The position numbers and the translations under genes were made by a program. 64,000 nucleotides of DNA from Treponema medium (lineage in GTDB: Bacteria; Spirochaetota; Spirochaetia; Treponematales; Treponemataceae). The stretch is taken from contig NZ_CP031393.1 in NCBI RefSeq assembly GCF_017161265.1, positions 2,480,001-2,544,000 of the forward strand, in the 5' to 3' direction. Shown piece by piece: positions 26,160 to 35,174 of this stretch. Each line of letters starts with the position of its first letter. Positions within the stretch are counted from its first letter, which is position 1. The notes beneath the pieces were generated by a model. It did not search any database and had not been told where the DNA came from. It saw nothing but the letters and a program-made list of their open reading frames with translations.

Positions 26160-26546
26160 ATGATGGGAACCTTATATTGGAAACGGATATACGATCAAGT
26201 CGAACCGCAAGACGGATTTAGGATATTAGCCGATCGACTGTGGCCGCGCGGCATTACAAAAGAAAAAGCAGCGCTCGGAGAGTGGGCTAAAGATATCGCA
26301 CCATCATCGGCAATACGGCAAGCTTATCATAGAGAAGAAATGGATTATGGACATTTTTCTGCCCTCTATGCAAATGAATTAGCGGAAAATCCTGCAGCAC
26401 CGACTTTTATCAAAAAAATTAAAACAAAGCTGCAAACCGGCAATGTTACGATACTGTATGCAGTCAAAGAACCTGAGATTAGCCATATCCCCACACTTCG
26501 GGCATTTATCGAAAAAAATATATACAACAATGCAGGTCAAAGTTAG
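26160..26546 (+). CDS. DUF488-family protein
   Basis: 128 residues. The family signature is clear: 'KRIYDQVEPQDGFRILADRLWPRGITKEKA', 'WAKDIAPSSAIRQAYH' and 'VTILYAVKEPEISHIPTLRAFI' (usually 'LLYAAKD...NHA..L...L'). The role of this domain is not known; it is small, soluble and widespread. Two in-frame ATGs at 26160 and 26163 fit the GGAG at 26151-26154 about equally. The gene stands alone, divergent from the YkgJ gene, with its own promoter. Confidence 0.85.
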   Translation: MMGTLYWKRIYDQVEPQDGFRILADRLWPRGITKEKAALGEWAKDIAPSSAIRQAYHREEMDYGHFSALYANELAENPAAPTFIKKIKTKLQTGNVTILYAVKEPEISHIPTLRAFIEKNIYNNAGQS

Positions 26547-26879
26547 GAGACTCTCTAAAAAATGCAAGCCTAATTATTTTCAAATGCTCAAATTCTGATA
26601 TTCCGCATGTCATATTCTGACAAGTGACCTACTCATAGTTGTATCCATATTTCGATGTTATTGCATAAAGATAATAGGAGAAAAACGGAACAAAGATTTT
26701 CTCTTATACATATAACTTGATAGAATAACTTGTAAATCGTTATCATAAAAAGACTTATTTAAATAAATTTATTATCCGTCTTTACCGATCATTATCTCTT
26801 ACAGACCATTCGGCTTTTGAAAAATTCCACATATCCTTTTTTGGCATATATCTTGCTATGACAAAACTACACATCACCC

Positions 26880-27122
26880 TACCCCGAGGTAGAGCATCGG
26901 GGGACAGTACTCAATATTTCGCACCGTATGTGCTAGCCAACGGTTTTAATATCTTTTGTTGCGGCTCAAGAAGTATCGGGATATTAAACTTTTCGCACAA
27001 AAGACCTATTCGATAACTGTGTTTTCGAATAGGTCGACGAATTCTAAATCGCACAAATAGCACGATTTAGAACATCGCATTTCAAGGTAACCTATTCAGA
27101 AACGGAAGTTTCCGAACAGGGT
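26880..27122. repeat. Hairpin array upstream of the sigma-like gene
   Basis: The 605-bp gap 26547-27151 has no gene. Its second half is a run of hairpins: CCCCGA/TCGGGG, GCACCGTATGTGC, GTTTAATATC-type with GATATTAAAC, GACCTATTCG/CGAATAGGTC (27002-27033), TTCTAAATCG/CGATTTAGAA and AACCTATTC-GAAAC/GTTTC-GAACAGGGTT. The linkers gacga and catcgc match the reverse of the GCGATG/CTCGTC linkers in the long composite repeats. Part of it (CCCCGA...TCGGGG then ACAGT.CT..A..T.TCGCAC) aligns with the array at 37544. The last loop contains ACGGA (27102-27106). The first half (26567-26870) is A+T-rich with nothing recognised. Confidence 0.65.
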
Positions 27123-27151
27123 TAAATAAAATTACGCTCACGGAGGAACGT

Positions 27152-28066
27152 ATGAAAGAGGATATCGTTGAAACGATATTGGCGGACTTTTCACGGCAGA
27201 ATAAACAAAAAAAAGCCGTAGATACGCTGTTTCAGTATTTGTATTTTAATCTCGGTGAATTCGGGGTCTACTGTGGAAGCGAGGATATGCGCAGTGACTT
27301 TTTGCTTTGGCTCTATCCAAAGCTGGATACTATCATAGACGGTTATAATCCCGATAGGTCAATATTTCCTACTTACTTGCGAATGTCTCTTACCTATAGT
27401 TGGAAGCTTTTTCTAAGACGGAATCGTGAACAGGCAACGTATGCTTCCGTTGCTCAAGATGATCAGCAGCGGATCGTTAAAACGAGACAGGACGAACAGA
27501 ACGGGTCACAAAACTATGAATTGTATGCAGCAAGTCCGTCGCCCTCATATACGGTGTTACCCGAAAAAGTTCAGTCTATTCAGGAAACAATCAGATGGGA
27601 AAGAAAAAGAAAAGACATCTATACACGTTATTTTCTCGAACTACTGTGTAAGTCTTGTTTTTGTATCAACGAACATTTGCTGCAAACGGTTGCCGTGCAT
27701 TTAGGAATATCGGTACGGAAGGTGAGACTGCTGATTGAGGAAGCAAAGGAGCTGACCGATAAACGGGATGCTGTTTACAACGAATGGGTAGCAAAGCGGG
27801 ATTTTTATTATGTGAGGTATAAGAGTGCGACGCTCCAGCTTCGTAAGGTTGATGAAGCACATGGTTCCGTCATCAAGCGCTTAAAAAATCGTCAGGCATA
27901 CAGTTATGCGCGTTGGCAGGGATATCTGAAGCGGATTCAAGAATACAAACGAGGACCGAGCAATCGAGTATTAGCACGGCAACTGGGCGTTTCTCGAGCA
28001 ACGATTAACAGCGATCTTGTCGAGCTTAAAAAAGCGTGTTATGGTAAGCCATGCACATATACTTAG
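27152..28066 (+). CDS. Sigma-like or HTH regulator, spirochete type
   Basis: 304 residues, not a standard sigma factor. The N-terminal 110 residues resemble sigma region 2 in layout ('VDTLFQYLYFNLGEFGVYCGSED', 'ILDGYNPDRSIFPTYLRMSL', 'SWKLFLRR'), with a 'G.N..R..F.TYLR' segment like 'YDP.RG.F..YL' of ECF sigma factors. Two helix-turn-helix candidates follow: 'VAVHLGISVRKVRLLIEEA' near 190 and 'RVLARQLGVSRATINSDLVELKKA' at the C-terminus. A basic helix-rich stretch separates them. I cannot assign a family and infer a DNA-binding or RNA-polymerase-binding regulator. Its end overlaps rdgB by 16 nt, and its upstream region is a hairpin array. Confidence 0.6.
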   Translation: MKEDIVETILADFSRQNKQKKAVDTLFQYLYFNLGEFGVYCGSEDMRSDFLLWLYPKLDTIIDGYNPDRSIFPTYLRMSLTYSWKLFLRRNREQATYASVAQDDQQRIVKTRQDEQNGSQNYELYAASPSPSYTVLPEKVQSIQETIRWERKRKDIYTRYFLELLCKSCFCINEHLLQTVAVHLGISVRKVRLLIEEAKELTDKRDAVYNEWVAKRDFYYVRYKSATLQLRKVDEAHGSVIKRLKNRQAYSYARWQGYLKRIQEYKRGPSNRVLARQLGVSRATINSDLVELKKACYGKPCTYT

Positions 28067-28656
28067 CAAGCGGCAACCGACATAAGCAAGAAGAATTTGC
28101 CGCTATTTTGGAAGGCCATCACATCAGCCTCCCTGCTGATGCGGGTATCCTCTTTGATCCTGAAGAAACCGGAACAACTTTTTTAGAAAATGCACTCCTA
28201 AAAGCTCGCGTCTTATACGAAAGTGTTAAATGCCCTGTGATTGCCGACGATTCGGGGCTGTGTATCGATGCACTCGACGGTAAGCCCGGTATCTATTCAG
28301 CTCGTTATGGTATGAAAGACGGTGTGCAGCTGAAAGCGGAGGAGCGAAATCAACTCGTGCTGCAACAGATGAAAGGGATAGAAAACCGCAGCTGCCGGTT
28401 TGTCTGCTGCATTGCGGTAATGCTGGATGCCCATCGTTTTTTTACGGTGCAAGAAACGTGCGAGGGTGTGATTGCCGCATCGGAGCGCGGAAAACATGGC
28501 TTCGGCTATGATCCGATCGTGTATCTTCCAAAGATCGGCAAAACGGTTGCAGAATTGACGGCGCAAGAAAAAAACGAACTGTCCCATCGCGGAAAAGCCG
28601 GCCGAATTGTCGCTCAACTATTGGCTATGTTTCCGTCCACTGCGTCGGGATGTTGA
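28051..28656 (+). CDS. rdgB: RdgB/HAM1 non-canonical purine NTP pyrophosphatase
   Basis: Removes ITP and XTP from the nucleotide pool by hydrolysis to NMP and pyrophosphate. 201 residues with the family motifs 'YLASGNRHKQEEFAAIL', 'TFLENALLKARVLYE', 'IADDSGLCIDALDGKPGIYSARYG' (catalytic Asp), 'HGFGYDPIVYLP' and 'ELTAQEKNELSHRGKA'. The ATG lies inside the end of the sigma-like gene (16-nt overlap). Odd: the last codons and the TGA (28641-28657, PSTASGC-stop) lie within a half copy of the GACGC repeat (reverse complement of ATCAACATCCCGACGC). So the present C-terminus was shaped by a repeat. Confidence 0.95.
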   Translation: MHIYLASGNRHKQEEFAAILEGHHISLPADAGILFDPEETGTTFLENALLKARVLYESVKCPVIADDSGLCIDALDGKPGIYSARYGMKDGVQLKAEERNQLVLQQMKGIENRSCRFVCCIAVMLDAHRFFTVQETCEGVIAASERGKHGFGYDPIVYLPKIGKTVAELTAQEKNELSHRGKAGRIVAQLLAMFPSTASGC

Positions 28657-29015
28657 TTTTTGGCAATAGCCATTCCGTTAGCCTTTTGAAAATAGGTAGA
28701 GCAGATGCTAGGAGCGTACAAAAAACACCCGCAGGCACGGTAAACAATATACGTCCTTGTACATTGTTTACCTACACGTTTGCAATGCAAACGTGCTACT
28801 GCATAGAACCACCGCCGTCCGTGGCGGTTCTGATACGTCGAGGACTGTTTGCAGTAGCGGCATGGACGCCGCTTGTATTAACCAGTAGTGAGTTTCGTCT
28901 GTATGCGAAACTCACAGTCAAAACTATACAAGGATGTATAGTTTTGGCGATGCGACAACGCAGATGCTTGCATATTTTTAAAAGGTCGTTCTGTAACGCA
29001 TGTTACGGAACAACC
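28641..29015. repeat. Seven-hairpin array with ANGGAY loops
   Basis: After the half GACGC element, the gap 28657-29043 holds at least seven hairpins with different stems: GGTAAACAAT../..ATTGTTTACC (28739-28772, loop gtcctt), CACGTTTG/CAAACGTG (28775-28795), ACCGCC-gtccgt-GGCGGT (from 28811), AGCGGC-atggac-GCCGCT (28855-28872), GTGAGTTTCG/CGAAACTCAC (28889-28915), CAAAACTATAC-aaggat-GTATAGTTTTG (28920-28947) and GGTCGTTCTGTAAC/GTTACGGAACAACC (28984-29015). Four loops fit A-N-G-G-A-Y, two on each strand. The 28926 site matches the CsrA SELEX consensus RUACARGGAUGU exactly. Confidence 0.8.
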
Positions 29016-29028
29016 GCGTTGTATATGA

Positions 29029-29034
29029 TATAAT
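29029..29034 (+). promoter_or_regulatory. -10 element, leaderless start of the GTPase gene
   Basis: TATAAT ends nine bases before the ATG at 29044, so transcription would begin at or next to the start codon. There is no Shine-Dalgarno. The last hairpin of the array occupies the -35 neighbourhood. Confidence 0.5.
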
Positions 29035-29043
29035 CGCAATACT

Positions 29044-29751
29044 ATGAATCTTTTGATCGTTTCAGGCCCACCGTCTTCGGGCAAAACAAGCGTTATTTTA
29101 AAGACAATTGAGGCGCTGCGAACGCAAGGGCTTCGTGCCGGAGTAGTGAAATTTGATTGCCTCTACACCGACGACGATATGTTGTACGAAAAGGCCGGTA
29201 TTCCCGTTCAAAAAGGTATTTCCGGCTCGCTCTGTCCCGATCACTTCTTTGTTTCCAATATCGAAGAGGTAGTACAATGGGGTGTCAAGGAAAAATTCGA
29301 CCTTCTGATAACTGAATCCGCAGGCTTGTGCAACCGTTGTTCTCCGTATATCAAGAATATTCTCGGAATCTGTGTTATCGATAATCTTTCCGGTATCAAT
29401 ACACCGAAAAAAATCGGCCCGCTGTTAAAAGCTGCGGATATCGTCGTTATCACAAAGGGCGATATTGTGTCGCAAGCCGAACGCGAAGTGTTTTGCACCC
29501 GTGTCAATACCGTTAATCCGCGGGCGGTTATTATGCAGGTAAACGGTCTGACAGGGCAAGGCGCCTTTGAACTAAGCACGCTGCTGTTCAGTCCCGATAA
29601 GGATATTTCGACCGTACAAGGAATGGAACTCCGCTTCCCGATGCCTGCGGCGCTGTGTTCCTATTGTTTGGGTGAAACGCGGGTCGGCGAAAATTTCCAG
29701 ATGGGCAACATCCGTAAGATGAAGATTGCCGAGTCGCAGACAAATAGTTAA
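29044..29751 (+). CDS. G3E/HypB-UreG-like P-loop GTPase, possible metallochaperone
   Basis: 235 residues: P-loop 'VSGPPSSGKTSVILKTIEAL', 'GVVKFDCLYTDDDMLY', 'KFDLLITESAGLCNRCSPYI' (the switch/Walker B position, with a CxxC beside it), guanine motif 'VVITKGD' and a C-terminal 'PAALCSYCLGETRVGENFQMGN' with a second CxxC. The layout is that of GTPases that load metals or cofactors (HypB, UreG, CobW group), and the two CxxC pairs could hold the cargo. It is followed 32 bp later by an ATPase with a DUF1858-like N-terminus, so the two probably act together. Probably translated from a leaderless message (TATAAT at 29029). The target enzyme is not visible. Confidence 0.7.
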   Translation: MNLLIVSGPPSSGKTSVILKTIEALRTQGLRAGVVKFDCLYTDDDMLYEKAGIPVQKGISGSLCPDHFFVSNIEEVVQWGVKEKFDLLITESAGLCNRCSPYIKNILGICVIDNLSGINTPKKIGPLLKAADIVVITKGDIVSQAEREVFCTRVNTVNPRAVIMQVNGLTGQGAFELSTLLFSPDKDISTVQGMELRFPMPAALCSYCLGETRVGENFQMGNIRKMKIAESQTNS

Positions 29752-29783
29752 AACATCTTGCAAAAATCTTTATGGGAGACAGT

Positions 29784-30833
29784 ATGGCTGCAGATACCGA
29801 TTTTGAACCGAATGGCGCCGTTGAAAAGAAAAGAGAACTTTCAAAAAAAACGATAGCAACGCTACTCACGGAATATCCTTTTATTGAGGATTTTTTTGCT
29901 GAAAACAGATTGGCGGAGCTGCACATTCTGGATAATACACATCGTACTTTTGCCTCTTTTCTACAAAGCCTTTCCGAAGAACAGTGCGAAGAGAGTACGC
30001 TTGATAAAGAAGCTTTATCCCACTCATTCTTTGAATATATCATTCAAATGCAGCGGTTTTTAAATGGGGATGACGTTCAAGGTGTGCAGAGCCTTACGAT
30101 ACTGCCCGGTACAAATAAATCCGGCGAGCCTGAAAACTTTGAAAACCTTGTATTGTATCCGTCCCAAATTATTTCGATTGTCGGGCCGACCGGTTCCGGT
30201 AAGTCGCGGCTGCTTGCCGACATCGAGTGGACGGCGCAAAAAGACACGCCTACCGGCCGGGCAATACTGATTAACGGCGAAGTACCCGATAAAGCAATCC
30301 GGTTTTCGATTAACAACAAATTGGTTGCGCAGCTTTCGCAAAATATGAATTTTGTTATGGATTTATCTGTCCGTGAGTTTATCGAACTGCATGCGGAAAG
30401 CCGGATGGTCAAAGACAAAGAAGCAGCTGTCAACGGTATTATCGAGGCGGCAAATAAACTGGCAGGCGAACAATTTCGGCTGGACACACCGATTACCGCG
30501 CTAAGCGGCGGGCAGTCCCGGGCGTTAATGATTGCCGATACCGCCATTTTAAGCTCATCTCCGATCGTTCTGATAGACGAGATTGAAAATGCCGGAATCG
30601 ACCGGAAAAAGGCTTTGCAGCTTTTGGTATCGAACGATAAAATCGTGCTGATGGCTACGCATGATCCGGCGCTTGCGCTCTATGCCGATAAACGTATCGT
30701 CATTAAGAACGGCGGTATCCATGCGGTTATCGAAACTTCCAATCACGAGAAAGAACTGTTACATGAGCTTGAAGCGATGGATGCAAAAATCCAAGCAATG
30801 CGGGTAAAACTACGCGCCGGTGAACAACTCTAA
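29784..30833 (+). CDS. Soluble ABC-type ATPase with DUF1858-like N-terminus
   Basis: 349 residues and no membrane segment. Residues about 20-75 ('TIATLLTEYPFIEDFFAENRL') look like the small DUF1858/ScdA-N helical domain. The ATPase follows: Walker A GPTGSGKSR, 'LAQNMNF'-like Q-loop region, signature LSGGQSRALM, Walker B 'PIVLIDEIENAG' and H-loop 'LMATHDPA'. The signature and all nucleotide-binding motifs are intact. The start at 29784 (MAADTDFEPN) has GGGAG five bases upstream; the TTG-like extension at 29772 is not needed. It pairs with the HypB-like GTPase upstream. ABC-ATPase plus GTPase pairs without a permease suggest cofactor or protein remodelling rather than transport; this is inference. 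Confidence 0.7.
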   Translation: MAADTDFEPNGAVEKKRELSKKTIATLLTEYPFIEDFFAENRLAELHILDNTHRTFASFLQSLSEEQCEESTLDKEALSHSFFEYIIQMQRFLNGDDVQGVQSLTILPGTNKSGEPENFENLVLYPSQIISIVGPTGSGKSRLLADIEWTAQKDTPTGRAILINGEVPDKAIRFSINNKLVAQLSQNMNFVMDLSVREFIELHAESRMVKDKEAAVNGIIEAANKLAGEQFRLDTPITALSGGQSRALMIADTAILSSSPIVLIDEIENAGIDRKKALQLLVSNDKIVLMATHDPALALYADKRIVIKNGGIHAVIETSNHEKELLHELEAMDAKIQAMRVKLRAGEQL

Positions 30834-31147
30834 GAACTCTTTTCAGTAATCGCATTGTACCGTGCTGTACGACGGTTCCTCAAAGTCAACCTATGGAGGG
30901 ATAGACTAACTGAACTTAAACAAATATAATTCATTATATTCTCTATATAATAAAATTAGTCATAGAAATAAGTCTCTTTGCTCAGGAAAATAATATTCCT
31001 GTTTTGCAATTTTAAAATTGTCGAATTATGCTGTGAGGTTTATACCGTTTAAAACAGTAAAAGGTCGGCAATGCTGTTCTATATGGCAACTGTTATAATT
31101 ATCGCTTAATTGAGTAGTCGGTATCAAAACGATTAGGAGACGAATAG
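30834..31147. other. Intergenic leader region of the chemoreceptor gene
   Basis: No gene. It is A+T-rich, with a -10-like TATAAT at 31094-31099 and no convincing -35. I see no clear sigma-28 site and no hairpin array. Confidence 0.35.
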
Positions 31148-33262
31148 ATGGGAAGTAAACTAAAGAAAAAGCGTTTTTCGTTAAGAAACAAATTGATGTT
31201 GGTTTTTGGGCTATTGATTCTAGGTGCCTCTGTCATCGAGGGGGTGCTTGCAATTATGATTGCGCGCAAAGCTGTAACGGAAAAAATTGAAGCTCATTTA
31301 ATAGATAAAGCTGCTGATGTCGCAGAGATTATCGATGGAAGAATACAAGCGACTCTTCAATTTGTTGAAGGGGTTGCCCGTATGCCTTCGCTGCGTGATA
31401 CTTCCCTTTCATACTATCAAAAAGCACAGAGTCTCGCGCATGAAGCGGAGCATAATGCAAGGGTCGATTATTTCGGCGTGACTGATTTACAGGGAAACCG
31501 TTATGGAGCAAATGACGAGAAACCTATTTATGTCGGCGACAGAGATTGGTTCCAAGCTGCTTCATCGGGAAAAAGTTTTGTAACGGAACCTCTTATATCT
31601 CGTGTTTCAAATGCAATGCAGATTGTCTATGCCGTTCCCATTATTGGCGATAACAACGAAATTGTCGGCGTATTGAGCGTAACGTTCGGAGCCAATCTTT
31701 TATCCGAAATAATTCAAGATATTGTTTTGGGAAAGAGAGGTTATTGCTATATACTCGGTTTAACGGGAAATACGATTGCGGATAAAGATATAGGTTTTGT
31801 CGAAGATCAATATAATGCTTTCGAGGACGCAAAAAACGATCCGAGTATAGCACCACTTGCATCATTTGAACAACAAGCGTTACAAGCGCAAGAACCGGGT
31901 ATCGGCTATTATGATAGCGATGGCATTTCTGTGATATCTTCTTATGCTAAGAGCAAGCTATCAGGATGGACGGTTATTATGACCGCTCCATACAGCGAGC
32001 TTATGGGTTCAGTAAAAGAGATGAGCCTTACTATAGACCTTATCTGGGTAATTATTTTCATTTCGGCATTGGTTATCGTTTACTTTGTTGCACGTAGTAT
32101 CGTAAAGCCGATACAAAAGCTTGTCGAAGCGCTTAAGGACATTGCGCAAGGTGAAGGCGATTTAACGGTTCGTATGGTCGTAAGCGGCAATGACGAGGTA
32201 ACGGACTTATCGGAATATTTTAATGAAACGATAGAAAAAATCGGTGTTACAATAAAGTCTATCGGCGTCAATAGTTCTATTATGGAAGAAATCGGTAGTG
32301 AGCTTTCTTCGAATATGTCCGAAACAGCAAGCTCAATCAATGAGATCAGTGCAAACATAGACGGTATTCAGCAACAAGTTTTAACCCAAGCTGCGAGTGT
32401 TACCGAAACTGCCGCTACAGTAGAGGAAATTATCCGCACTATTAAGCAGTTGAGCAGCAGTATCGAAACACAGGCTGCAAGTGTTGCACAGTCTTCGTCA
32501 TCGGTCGAACAAATGGTCGCAAATATTACCTCAATTAGCCAGACGCTCAATAAGTCCGATATAATCGTAAAAGATCTTGTGACTGCAACGGGAGACGGAA
32601 AAGCAACGCTGGTTACGTCTAATACGGTAACGCAGAAAATAGCGGAAGAATCCGGCTCACTTATGGAAGCGTCGAGCGTTATTCAGCATATCGCATCACA
32701 AACGAACCTACTTGCAATGAATGCCGCCATTGAAGCTGCCCATGCCGGAGAAGCAGGAAAAGGATTTGCTGTTGTCGCCGATGAAATCCGCAAATTGGCG
32801 GAGGATTCTGCCGTGCAAGGAAAAAACATTACGACGACACTTAAAATACTCAGCAGTGAAATAGAAACGCTTTCGGCATCTTCTAAAACCGTAGAAGGAA
32901 AATTTAACACTATTTTTACTCTTGCAGCGCAAGTAAAAGAGATGAGCGATCAACTTACGGAAGCGATGCGCGAACAAGCGAATGGCAGCAATGAAGTACT
33001 GGATGCCATCAAAAACATCAATACAGTAACAACGGAAGTTCAGTTCGGGGCGGAAGAAATGTTGAAAGGCGGAGAAGGCGTCGCGGCGGAAATGCGTACA
33101 TTGGATAATCTAACGCACGTTATAACCAATGGCATGAATGAAATGGCTTCAGGGGCAACACAGATTAACAACGCCGTACAGGAAGTCAACGAGATTACCC
33201 AAAAGAATACCCAAAGTATTAAAAATTTAGCTCTGGAAGTCGGAAAATTTAAAGTAAACTAA
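31148..33262 (+). CDS. Methyl-accepting chemotaxis protein
   Basis: 704 residues. Membrane segments at about 14-35 and 297-318 bracket a periplasmic dCache-type sensor ('[44 protein letters not shown]', split by a loop). Then come a HAMP domain ('[27 protein letters not shown]') and the signalling coiled coil with the conserved tip '[19 protein letters not shown]' and '[15 protein letters not shown]'. dCache sensors usually bind amino acids or other small molecules. No C-terminal NWETF-like CheR tether is present. The ATG follows GGAGA nine bases upstream. The gene stands alone with a terminator after it. Confidence 0.93.
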   Translation: MGSKLKKKRFSLRNKLMLVFGLLILGASVIEGVLAIMIARKAVTEKIEAHLIDKAADVAEIIDGRIQATLQFVEGVARMPSLRDTSLSYYQKAQSLAHEAEHNARVDYFGVTDLQGNRYGANDEKPIYVGDRDWFQAASSGKSFVTEPLISRVSNAMQIVYAVPIIGDNNEIVGVLSVTFGANLLSEIIQDIVLGKRGYCYILGLTGNTIADKDIGFVEDQYNAFEDAKNDPSIAPLASFEQQALQAQEPGIGYYDSDGISVISSYAKSKLSGWTVIMTAPYSELMGSVKEMSLTIDLIWVIIFISALVIVYFVARSIVKPIQKLVEALKDIAQGEGDLTVRMVVSGNDEVTDLSEYFNETIEKIGVTIKSIGVNSSIMEEIGSELSSNMSETASSINEISANIDGIQQQVLTQAASVTETAATVEEIIRTIKQLSSSIETQAASVAQSSSSVEQMVANITSISQTLNKSDIIVKDLVTATGDGKATLVTSNTVTQKIAEESGSLMEASSVIQHIASQTNLLAMNAAIEAAHAGEAGKGFAVVADEIRKLAEDSAVQGKNITTTLKILSSEIETLSASSKTVEGKFNTIFTLAAQVKEMSDQLTEAMREQANGSNEVLDAIKNINTVTTEVQFGAEEMLKGGEGVAAEMRTLDNLTHVITNGMNEMASGATQINNAVQEVNEITQKNTQSIKNLALEVGKFKVN

Positions 33263-33292
33263 GCGCTATCGATAATTGAAGTTCCATAGTAC

Positions 33293-33335
33293 GGCGGCAT
33301 CCGTTCGGTAAGAATGGATGCCGTATTCTTTTCAA
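33293..33335 (+). terminator. Terminator after the chemoreceptor gene
   Basis: GGCATCC and GGATGCC pair (extended by TACGG...CCGTA with a bulge) and are followed by TTCTTTT. Confidence 0.6.
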
Positions 33336-33347
33336 CCTCAGGTCATA

Positions 33348-35090
33348 TTATTCGGCTTTATTATACCGTTTAACTTTCTTGGTTGTGGTCATTTCAAGCG
33401 GTTTATCCAAAAGCGTGGTTTTTGTGATCCGCTGATAGGGCAGCAGTTCTTTATTCACGATTTCGACAATCGTTTCTATTCTTTTATAAACGGCGCTGTC
33501 TCCGGCAGGAGTGCCGCGGTTAAGATTGAGCGTTTTATAAAGCTCATCGGTGGGGTATACGAGTACTTCAATTTCTTCGCTTGTTAAATCGTGTGCAGGA
33601 TGGTAGCCCTTTACGGTTATCTGTTCGATATCGTTGTAATACATCTGGAAAGCATTTTCTATTTCTTCGGGGTATACATTTTTGCCGCCGGAGGTAACGA
33701 TAAGATTCTTTGCACGTCCACAGAGATACAGATATTTTTCATCGTCAATCCATCCGATATCGCCGGTGCGGAACCATCCGTCTTCCGATAGTACTTCTGC
33801 GGTTTCTTCCGGCATGTTGTAATACCCCTGCATAATCATCGGCCCTTTCACGCAGATTTCTCCACGACCGCTGTCATCGGGGTTAAGAATTTTCATTTCC
33901 ATATAGGGATGGAAGTAACGCCCGACGCTTTCAATCTTAAAGTGTTCTTTCGGATTTAGCGCAATAATGGGTGATGTTTCGGTCAGGCCGTATCCTTGGA
34001 CAAAATCAATACCGAATTCATTGTATGCCCTAAAGACTTCCTTTGAAAGCGGTCCACCGCCCGAAATTGCAATACGAAGCGTTGTGAGATTTGCCTTTTC
34101 TAATACGCTTTTAAAGAGTGTTTTACCGATATTTTTTCCTGTTGTCTTTTTTACGAGATACGAAATCCCCATGAGGAATCGAATGATACCATACACAACA
34201 ACACCCTTGTTGCGCACTCCTTTTAAGATGCCTGCAAGCAGCTTGTTAAAGAGGAGCGGTACGCCGAGAAGCATCGTGATTTTTCCTTCTTTTAACTCGC
34301 GCAGCATACGGGAGACTACCAAAGATTTTCCAAATACGATTTCTGCACCAACGGAAATTGCTTCAATAAAAACAGCAACCATGGTATAGGAGTGATGAAT
34401 TGGCAGCAATGCATAGAAAATATCGGTTTCAAATATGGTTAAATTCGATTGAGCAATGTAACAGTCAGAGACGATATTCCGGTGAGAAAGCATAACGCCC
34501 TTAGGAGTACCCATTGTACCAGAGGTGAATAGAATGGCTGCTGTGTCAGTTTCCTGCAAAGGAAAATAGGTGGTAAGCGGTTCCGCTTCCAAATTATAGA
34601 TGTAGCGGTCGCTGTGATTACTGTTTAAAGAATAAATTTCACCAATAAAGGATTGAGATTTTGATGCCTCAAGAAAATGGTCATATTTTTCTTCATCAAC
34701 AAAGAAAAAGAGCGGCTTTGCTGTTTTTAAAAGCGATTCGATCTCATAATTGTGTAGACCGTAGTCGATGGGGATAATAATACCGCCGGCATAGAGTGCA
34801 CTTAAATAGACAAGTGCCCATTCCGAAGAATTTTTGCCTGAAACGGCAATATGAGTTCCCCTTTTTACGCCATGAGCAACAAGCCAACCCGCTAATTTCT
34901 TAATTGCGGCAAGCGTTTCACGATAGGTAAGAGTGATCCGATCCGGCTCAAAGACAGTTAAACAGTTTCTATTTGGAAAACGTTCCGCAGTAATTTCAAA
35001 CATTTCCGGTAATGTCGGCCATTCTCCGGTAAATTTTTTTCCGCGCCATGCATCAAGAAAGTCCCATGGTCGTTTTACCATTTCATTCAT
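33348..35090 (-). CDS. AMP-forming acyl-CoA synthetase/ligase
   Basis: 580 residues of the adenylate-forming family. Seen: P-loop 'AAILFTSGTMGTPKGVMLSH', 'GYGLTETSPIIALNP' (YGxTE), 'GEICVKGPMIMQGYYN', 'GWFRTGDIGWIDDEKYLYLCGRAKNLIVTSGGKNVYPEEIE' (split motifs GD and GRxKxxI) and a lysine near the end ('DKPLEMTTTKKVKRY'). It resembles long-chain fatty acid CoA ligases, so fatty-acid activation for lipid synthesis is likely. The start at 35090 (MNEMVKRPWDFLDAW) has AAGGAG nine bases upstream; an upstream ATG at 35135 lacks one. Confidence 0.9.
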   Translation of the reverse strand: MNEMVKRPWDFLDAWRGKKFTGEWPTLPEMFEITAERFPNRNCLTVFEPDRITLTYRETLAAIKKLAGWLVAHGVKRGTHIAVSGKNSSEWALVYLSALYAGGIIIPIDYGLHNYEIESLLKTAKPLFFFVDEEKYDHFLEASKSQSFIGEIYSLNSNHSDRYIYNLEAEPLTTYFPLQETDTAAILFTSGTMGTPKGVMLSHRNIVSDCYIAQSNLTIFETDIFYALLPIHHSYTMVAVFIEAISVGAEIVFGKSLVVSRMLRELKEGKITMLLGVPLLFNKLLAGILKGVRNKGVVVYGIIRFLMGISYLVKKTTGKNIGKTLFKSVLEKANLTTLRIAISGGGPLSKEVFRAYNEFGIDFVQGYGLTETSPIIALNPKEHFKIESVGRYFHPYMEMKILNPDDSGRGEICVKGPMIMQGYYNMPEETAEVLSEDGWFRTGDIGWIDDEKYLYLCGRAKNLIVTSGGKNVYPEEIENAFQMYYNDIEQITVKGYHPAHDLTSEEIEVLVYPTDELYKTLNLNRGTPAGDSAVYKRIETIVEIVNKELLPYQRITKTTLLDKPLEMTTTKKVKRYNKAE

Positions 35091-35174
35091 ATCAATACAC
35101 TCCTTTATAAATACAATTTTTTGCTTTACTTTCAAAATTGCAATTTTTTCTTATTTTTAGTATAACTATTTTAC

